Positions 59,501-64,000 of a DNA stretch of 64,000 nucleotides are shown here, one piece after another (position 1 is the first letter of the stretch; each line of letters starts with the position of its first letter). The position numbers and the translations under genes were made by a program. The stretch comes from Rhynchopus euleeides (lineage: Eukaryota > Euglenozoa > Diplonemea > Diplonemida > Diplonemidae), in assembly GCA_963210315.1 (NCBI GenBank), contig OY723300.1, forward strand, positions 372,001-436,000, in the 5' to 3' direction. Below the pieces are notes generated by a model. That model was not told where the DNA came from. It saw only the letters and a program-made list of their open reading frames with translations, and did no database searches.

Positions 59501-62491
59501 CTCCTTTCCCTTGCTCATCGCCGTGACAGGGATGGCGTGGAGGGCGCAGAGGCGGACGAGGTCAGGGTGGGCCACCCCGCTGACGGCCTTCAGCGCAGCC
59601 GCAGAAGCCCCCGTGGCGGTGTTCGCCGCGGCCTCGGTGTACATCCCGCCACGGGTCTTCTTCCGCGCCCGCTTCGCCTGGCGCAGCAAACGGCCGTACC
59701 TGTAAGGCGATGGAAAGGAATGGTTGTACGACGAATCACACTGAAAACAGGAAATGGTGATAATGAAGTAGTCTTCTTCGTGACTTGGAAAAGTCATGAA
59801 GAAGAGAGGAAGAGAGAATGACAATGAATGAGATAAAAAAAATCTATCGGTTCTGACTCTGCCAGCATATGTTGTTGCGATGTAAAAAAAAGAACGAAGG
59901 GAGGGGAGAAAAAAGGAGGCTGAAGAGCCTGCATACCTTGCGTTGTTGCAGTTGCCATAACCCAACAGGAAGCGGTTCACCTTGCTCTGGGTAATCCCAG
60001 ACAAGGCAGCAGAAGAGAGGTTGGGGGCCCTCTGCGCCAAGAACGATGCATTCCCAGCCACACACTCTGCGAGGTCTTGTGTGGAGGGTAGCGAAGGGAG
60101 GTCTTCGGGTGATGCCGACGCCATTGCAGCTTCATCGTAGCCGATGAACCTTGCCAATGTGCTCGCAAACCCCTGGATGCAGGGAACCCAGACCTCCGCA
60201 AATACATCGTGGTGATCCTTCACCACCTCCAACGCCTCAGCCCGCCCCACCTCCTCCTCACCGTGGCGGGGTTGTCCCCAATGCTTCCGCAGGGCAGGGA
60301 AGTCGTTGTCGGCGGAGTCGGCGCTCAGGTCGCGGGCGAGGAGGTGCAGCGGCCTCAGCACACCCCATCCCGCCTCGAAGTTGACCTCGAGGCGGCCCGT
60401 CTCCTCGTTCAACCGCCTGGGCTTGAGGTCGTTGAGGAACCTCAAGTACAGGCTGCCAATGAAATGGCAGGCTGCACAGTAGGCGGCGACGGTGGGGGTC
60501 CCCAGAAGAGTGAGGATCTCTGTCGCAGTCGGGGTGAACCGCTCCTCTCTCACCATCTCCAGGATGGAGGCGGAGAACTTGAGGAGGCGGGAGCACTGCT
60601 GAGGACGGGCATGCCACTTCGACCCCCGCTCACGGGCAAACCCCAGGCCCCGGGGGTAGCGCATGTCAAGTGCTTTCCCAAGCTCAGCATCCACGAAAAT
60701 GACCCCGGCGGTTGACCGGCCGTTTGTCGGGTCGAGGACTGCAAGTACGCTGGCAACGTTGGCTGCCGGGTCGACCCGATGAGACATCATCAAGGCCTTC
60801 CCCGCCGTCTGCACTGCGTACTTCAGTGCGCCTCCAACCTTATGGTGCATGCACCGTAGGTGGACGATGGCGCCCCCCGCGTCCCTGGTCGCCTTCGCCT
60901 CCGTGCTAGCATGGTCGCTCAGGGTGGCGTTGCTAATACGGAGCTTGTGGGCGGAGACTATGCGGCGGACCGCCTGCAGGTTGGAGGTCTTCCCTGCAGC
61001 CTTCCCGTTCTTCAGGGGGAGGGCGGAGGCGCAGGCCCCGCGTACGCGATTCTCGTCTGCAGCGACGTGGGCGGTGACAACGTGCAGCGAGACACTACTC
61101 CGGCCCAAGGAGGAGGTGGCATCGTGGGCGAGGGAGAGGGTGGCCTTCTGCCGGTCTTTGCCTAGGCCCCCTCCGCCGGTCTGCGTCCTCGCGACATCCT
61201 CCAAGAAGACGGCGAAGGAAGCCGCTCCGCTCGGGATCTCGAATTCGCGGAGCGTCCAGCGAGAGGGGATCGGCATCTCCACCCCATCGCTCAGGAGCTT
61301 GATGATGTCGCGCAGCACCCTGCGCGACGACTCCTGACCGATGCCAGCCATCCGCAACTCCAACAGCGCCCGCAGCACCTTCATGGGGTAGGGCTCGGTG
61401 CAGGACTTCCGGCCCGTCACCCCACGAAGAACAATGTCCCCCTTGCGCCCGAGAACCTCGTGCGCAGCAGCCAACTCCTCCGTCAGCTGCGCAATGCGGT
61501 CCTTCGCCCTCAGCAAGGCCTTCTGCAAAGCCTTGACCTGCAAGACCCGCTCGGGGAGGGTCTTGGAGGGGCGCCCCACGGGGGCCGGCGGAGGCGTGCC
61601 CTGTCCGACGAAGTGGAGGCTGCACGGCCGTCCCGGCACTGCATTTCCGATGCAGTACTTCTTCTTCATCCCCCGGGTATCACTACCCTTCTCGTGAGGA
61701 TGCAGAGCAGAAGACATGCAGTCGGCGTTCTCCTTCACCAGGGAGAAGAGGGCGGTGTCCGACACCTTCGCACCTGCGGGCAAGAGGGAGCGCAGGAGAG
61801 TCAGGTACTCGGCGCTGCTGATGCAGCACCACCCCTCACCAGCAGCCACAGCGTCACGCAACGCGTCCATCGCAGTCGCAACGGGGGAGTCGGTGTTGGC
61901 GTGGGAGGCGGAGTCAACGGGGCAGGCGGAGTCGGCGAGGTCGGCGAGGTCATCGAGGCTGGCGAGGTCGGCAGGGTCACTGCACACAGAAGAACCAATG
62001 TCGACATCGTCGGCGGGACTCGTCGGAGACGTCGGTGGGAGCGCGGCAGGCAGAGGTTTCGGCGGCACGGGAGTCGGTGACGGAGGCGCCTCAGGCTCAT
62101 CAGGCTCGTCGTTGCCAGCAGCAGCAGGACCCCGCGTGACCGCCGAGATCACGCTCTGCGAGACGGGATCCGCATCCTCGGGGTGGGAGAGGAGCGCCGC
62201 CTGATCAGCGAGATCATCGGGCTCACCCAGAGGAGCGATCAGGACATCGTCGGGGAAGCAGCGGCCCGGGGACGAAGCAGTCAACTGCCGGATTGCCTCT
62301 TCGGAGGAGAGGGGATTGGGCCGACGGATATCTGCCAAGCAATACATCTTCTGCACGCCGTTTGAGGTCCGGCTCGTTACGGGTTTCGGCCATCCTGCGT
62401 TGCGGAGAAGCGCACCCGCGACCTTCCCCGTAGTCTCGTCTGGGATACCCTGCAGCTTGCACGCTTCCGCGAAGGTAACCAAGCCGGACAT
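56579..62491 (-). CDS. Main-family transposon protein (copy 3)
   Basis: A full-length 1970-codon frame that appears identical to copy 2 at the protein level, and differs from copy 1 at residues 102 and 509. All motifs described for copy 1 are kept, including the OTU cysteine and histidine. Three intact genes in 64 kb suggest the family is, or very recently was, active. Intron equivalent 59700-59936. Confidence 0.75.
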   Translation of the reverse strand: MSGLVTFAEACKLQGIPDETTGKVAGALLRNAGWPKPVTSRTSNGVQKMYCLADIRRPNPLSSEEAIRQLTASSPGRCFPDDVLIAPLGEPDDLADQAALLSHPEDADPVSQSVISAVTRGPAAAGNDEPDEPEAPPSPTPVPPKPLPAALPPTSPTSPADDVDIGSSVCSDPADLASLDDLADLADSACPVDSASHANTDSPVATAMDALRDAVAAGEGWCCISSAEYLTLLRSLLPAGAKVSDTALFSLVKENADCMSSALHPHEKGSDTRGMKKKYCIGNAVPGRPCSLHFVGQGTPPPAPVGRPSKTLPERVLQVKALQKALLRAKDRIAQLTEELAAAHEVLGRKGDIVLRGVTGRKSCTEPYPMKVLRALLELRMAGIGQESSRRVLRDIIKLLSDGVEMPIPSRWTLREFEIPSGAASFAVFLEDVARTQTGGGGLGKDRQKATLSLAHDATSSLGRSSVSLHVVTAHVAADENRVRGACASALPLKNGKAAGKTSNLQAVRRIVSAHKLRISNATLSDHASTEAKATRDAGGAIVHLRCMHHKVGGALKYAVQTAGKALMMSHRVDPAANVASVLAVLDPTNGRSTAGVIFVDAELGKALDMRYPRGLGFARERGSKWHARPQQCSRLLKFSASILEMVREERFTPTATEILTLLGTPTVAAYCAACHFIGSLYLRFLNDLKPRRLNEETGRLEVNFEAGWGVLRPLHLLARDLSADSADNDFPALRKHWGQPRHGEEEVGRAEALEVVKDHHDVFAEVWVPCIQGFASTLARFIGYDEAAMASASPEDLPSLPSTQDLAECVAGNASFLAQRAPNLSSAALSGITQSKVNRFLLGYGNCNNARYAGSSASFFLPSLRSFFYIATTYAGRVRTDRFFLSHSLSFSLPLFFMTFPSHEEDYFIITISCFQCDSSYNHSFPSPYRYGRLLRQAKRARKKTRGGMYTEAAANTATGASAAALKAVSGVAHPDLVRLCALHAIPVTAMSKGKEVARQKEALTRSFAEKLCGPGSADARVWVERLKSVKEAVGILPVRSKPLSRFLRKAGLKPWGSDAVSSASHDVRVRFALTQWGRILPILREKGQQLQPRERLGRLDAPTLFALLAKAGLKVEAGETKRDLSALLLRNWTEQLSGHVEAVEETLGLKARTFPDTISPSVVDTITELYRRVKTAPAALKEEKGQGEDGKGCEDGEEAVDAVDAVEEEEEEEEEVEVGDEADPEANDVGAARIALLNEHCFPLGLHASPGCGRQKDGVLHASESTHEGGWASLNWFLGECGIQFLTFREMQVLQHEVNPESFHWTGKFTLATMQRAIEQHTSGLRNNGYRLLPVSKKNTFVDDPQSISSPALFFFNRQTLHWMVAFPLKDTVATLQKLTPAQLHAYPRETLYWVVHDTDTAKRAIAAGDLDRESHAYEVFKLVPKGVLPTTKAQFFGTRPRRTFPVAVKSRSVVRSGPTVRKRKRFGGTEVIDLSQVPETPRDKKGRLGHGRYDTAQLSDESYIPATSQRHLIPETLLYFSKYHHLPVTDTVQEGDGFFLSLLRFNRFSAYQSVRALRESAFGDATNMKHDLEVYLMKIHKDTLASVFEEKGEKNLPVHERHQSLVHWRKSMCKAAEDEKVTQRGGSFALHFFVNVHQIRLRIITQNKEGKPRVRELRPRTWCEKAKNWEAGSTASLPTIFLYQYRQDTQTNFYSLHLPTERDFSRASSVFYRIQNMGPNVENAQEQMEQEDMRRKAVPMALPCPGPRRPHVPDKGIDNPASRHDTLTQRLLLFSLSTVNVPGDGNCLFHAFHECLTGNPRGGASLREEAVNFVTAMAASLSCREVQPEVEAVRMWGNLPYHPCQPLDDGSEPYVLTRLRTRRYAEDDEISVLSTMKNVLITVVTNMIYPGNHDDFASGFNSYVPLSYNFTSIDTTLQDFPPDRRVTLANLGQAGVGDHFMWIKGTQANLEATHRKGLRSVSTRAGT

Positions 62492-62662
62492 TATCAGAAG
62501 CTGTGGAACGTGCCAGTGCCTGCAGTGGGTTAGTGCTGTGTGAGCAACGTAGGTGCAGCAAAGTTAAAGTTAAGCAGTCTGCTGAGGGGTCCGCACACAA
62601 CATCTGGGAGGCACGCAGAGTGACCGAGAGTGGAGGGGGCAAGGGGAGACACCGTTCTGTTT

Positions 62663-63219
62663 CGGTTACAATCGGTTACATGCCAAGAACAATCGGTTAC
62701 ATGCCAAGAACGATCGGTTACAATCGGTTACATGCCAAGAACAATCGGTTACAATCGGTTACAATCGGTTACATGACGAGGGCAATCGGTTACAATCGGT
62801 TACATGCCAAGAACGATCGGTTACAATCGGTTACATGACGAGAACAATCGGTTACAATCGGTTACATGCCGAGAACAATCGGTTACAATCGGTTACATGC
62901 CAAGAACGATCGGTTACAATCGGTTACATGACGAGAACAATCGGTTACAATCGGTTACATGCCGAGAACAATCGGTTACAATCGGTTACATGACGAGGAC
63001 AATCGGTGACAATCGGTTACATGCCAAGAACAATCGGTTACAATCGGTTACATGACGAGGACAATCGGTGACAATCGGTTACATGCCAAGAACGATCGGT
63101 TACAATCGGTTACATGACGAGGACAATCGGTTACAATCGGATACATGCCAAGAACAATCGGTTACAATCGGTTACAATCGGTTACATGCCGAGAACAATC
63201 GGTTACAGTCGGTGACCTA
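62663..63219. repeat. 31-bp minisatellite array, about 18 units (copy 3)
   Basis: Same unit as in copies 1 and 2, with the same first and last units, so the outer edges are fixed and the interior has been deleted or never expanded. The transposon gene and leader beside it are unchanged. Confidence 0.92.
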
Positions 63220-63795
63220 CCGAGAACAATCTCGCATCCTGGAGCAACCTATTGGCAGACCGTCCACAACCGTCTACAGACGAAAAAGAGACGTACCGTC
63301 CCCATCGTGACCAACTGGGGGTGTTTTTTGGGTGTGGACGGTCCGCCCGCAGCCTAGCAACCTCCAGTAACCTCTTGGCAGACCGTCCACAGCCGTCCAC
63401 AACCATCCACAGCCATCCACAGCCGTCCACAGGTGAAAAAGTGCCAGAACACCCCAATATTGACCACCTGGGGGTGATTTTTGGGTGTGGACGGTCTGCC
63501 TGAGGCCGTAGAATGCGAAAAAACCGATTTTGGTACTCTATTGGCCTGTGGTGGCCCGTAGAAATGGAGTGTTTGCGATTTTGAGCCATTTTCCTAAGGA
63601 AACTGGCCCAGTTGGCTGGAAAATGTGAATTTTTGAATTTAAAATGCAACATCGAGCATTTAGAGAGTGTGGACGGTTGTGGACGGTCGTCCCGGACCGA
63701 TTTGGGACCACTTTTGGTATAGGGTCGAAAAGACAATGCGATTTTAAAAAAAATAATTTTTTAGACAGCCAGGTCAGCAGGCTATGCCTCCTCTA

Positions 63796-64000
63796 CAACA
63801 GGTGCATCGATACCCGCACCTGACTCTCTCTGAGATGAAAGAGGCTGGCTACCCCTCCCTCTTGGCAGGTGTGCTTCCCAATGCCCGCTACGTCACCCCA
63901 GCACTCCATGACTGCAAGGGGCTCGCCATGCGGCTGATCAGGGTACTGGATGAGACAACAAAAAAAATATTCGACAAGACCTGTACAAACCTTGCACTGA
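63796..64000 (+). CDS. Unidentified coding-like segment cut by copy 3 and by the window end
   Basis: From the copy 3 junction to the window end the plus strand is open for 68 codons (begins QQVHRYPHLTLSEMKEAGYP) with balanced composition, unlike the simple repeats nearby. It includes LAGVLPNARYVTPALHDC and LAMRLIRVLDETTKKI. I do not recognise the family. It may be a host exon or another element's gene. The frame does not continue sensibly through the minisatellite left of copy 3. Confidence 0.45.

Larger units (their letters stand above)
55447..63795 (-). mobile_element. Main-family large DNA transposon, copy 3 (8.35 kb)
   Basis: Identical termini and organisation to copies 1 and 2, with TA at both edges. 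It is shorter almost only because the 31-bp array is reduced to about 18 units. It is inserted between a minisatellite and an open coding-like segment. Confidence 0.9.

Noticed and set aside
1-64000. Dinoflagellate-type spliced leader or other taxon marker
   Set aside because: No such sequence was recognised, so the organism is left unassigned.

Overview
The window is nuclear DNA from a GC-rich, intron-containing microbial eukaryote, most likely a protist or alga. The evidence is a three-exon TMA7-family gene with GT-AG introns, a mitochondrial-type aldehyde dehydrogenase, a poly(A)-tailed non-LTR retrotransposon, a tyrosine-recombinase retrotransposon and large TA-flanked DNA transposons. 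A chromerid or dinoflagellate relative would fit, but no taxon-specific marker is visible and I do not assign a species. No rRNA, tRNA or CRISPR array was found.

Layout. 1-11290 is the only gene-bearing stretch: TMA7-like (minus, 764-1309) and ALDH (minus, 9075-10700). It is already invaded by a 4.8-kb TA-flanked element (E0, 1551-6382) about 240 bp upstream of the TMA7 start codon, and by a 1.15-kb foldback element (7388-8539). From 11291 to the end the window is almost entirely mobile DNA. Three near-identical large DNA transposons (here called main family: 11503-22236, 33258-43431, 55447-63795) share a perfect 15-bp terminal inverted repeat flanked by TA. Each has a minus-strand gene for a 1970-codon protein, and upstream of that gene a 31-bp minisatellite of about 95, 76 and 18 units. 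Copy 1 sits inside a smaller related element (family B), followed by a fragment of another relative (family C). A minus-strand non-LTR retrotransposon ends by poly(A) in the family C fragment at 23820-23835 and is cut at its 5' side by copy 2. A tyrosine-recombinase retrotransposon (gag, recombinase, reverse transcriptase, about 43432-46990) follows. 47000-55446 is repeat-rich DNA with foldbacks, palindromes, minisatellites and a truncated 3' end of the non-LTR element. The last 205 bp are an open, unidentified coding-like segment.

What ties it together. E0, families B and C and the main family share subterminal sequence but carry family-specific, many-times-repeated short motifs that appear to change in concert, as expected if each family's protein reads its own motif. 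Unrelated elements here independently carry deubiquitinase-type folds: an OTU domain plus an apparent pseudo-OTU and a possible Josephin-like segment in the DNA transposon, and two OTU domains plus a USP-like cysteine box in the non-LTR retrotransposon. The latter also has an unusual multi-pass hydrophobic region and a FYVE-like zinc finger. Domain assignments are from motif reading only.
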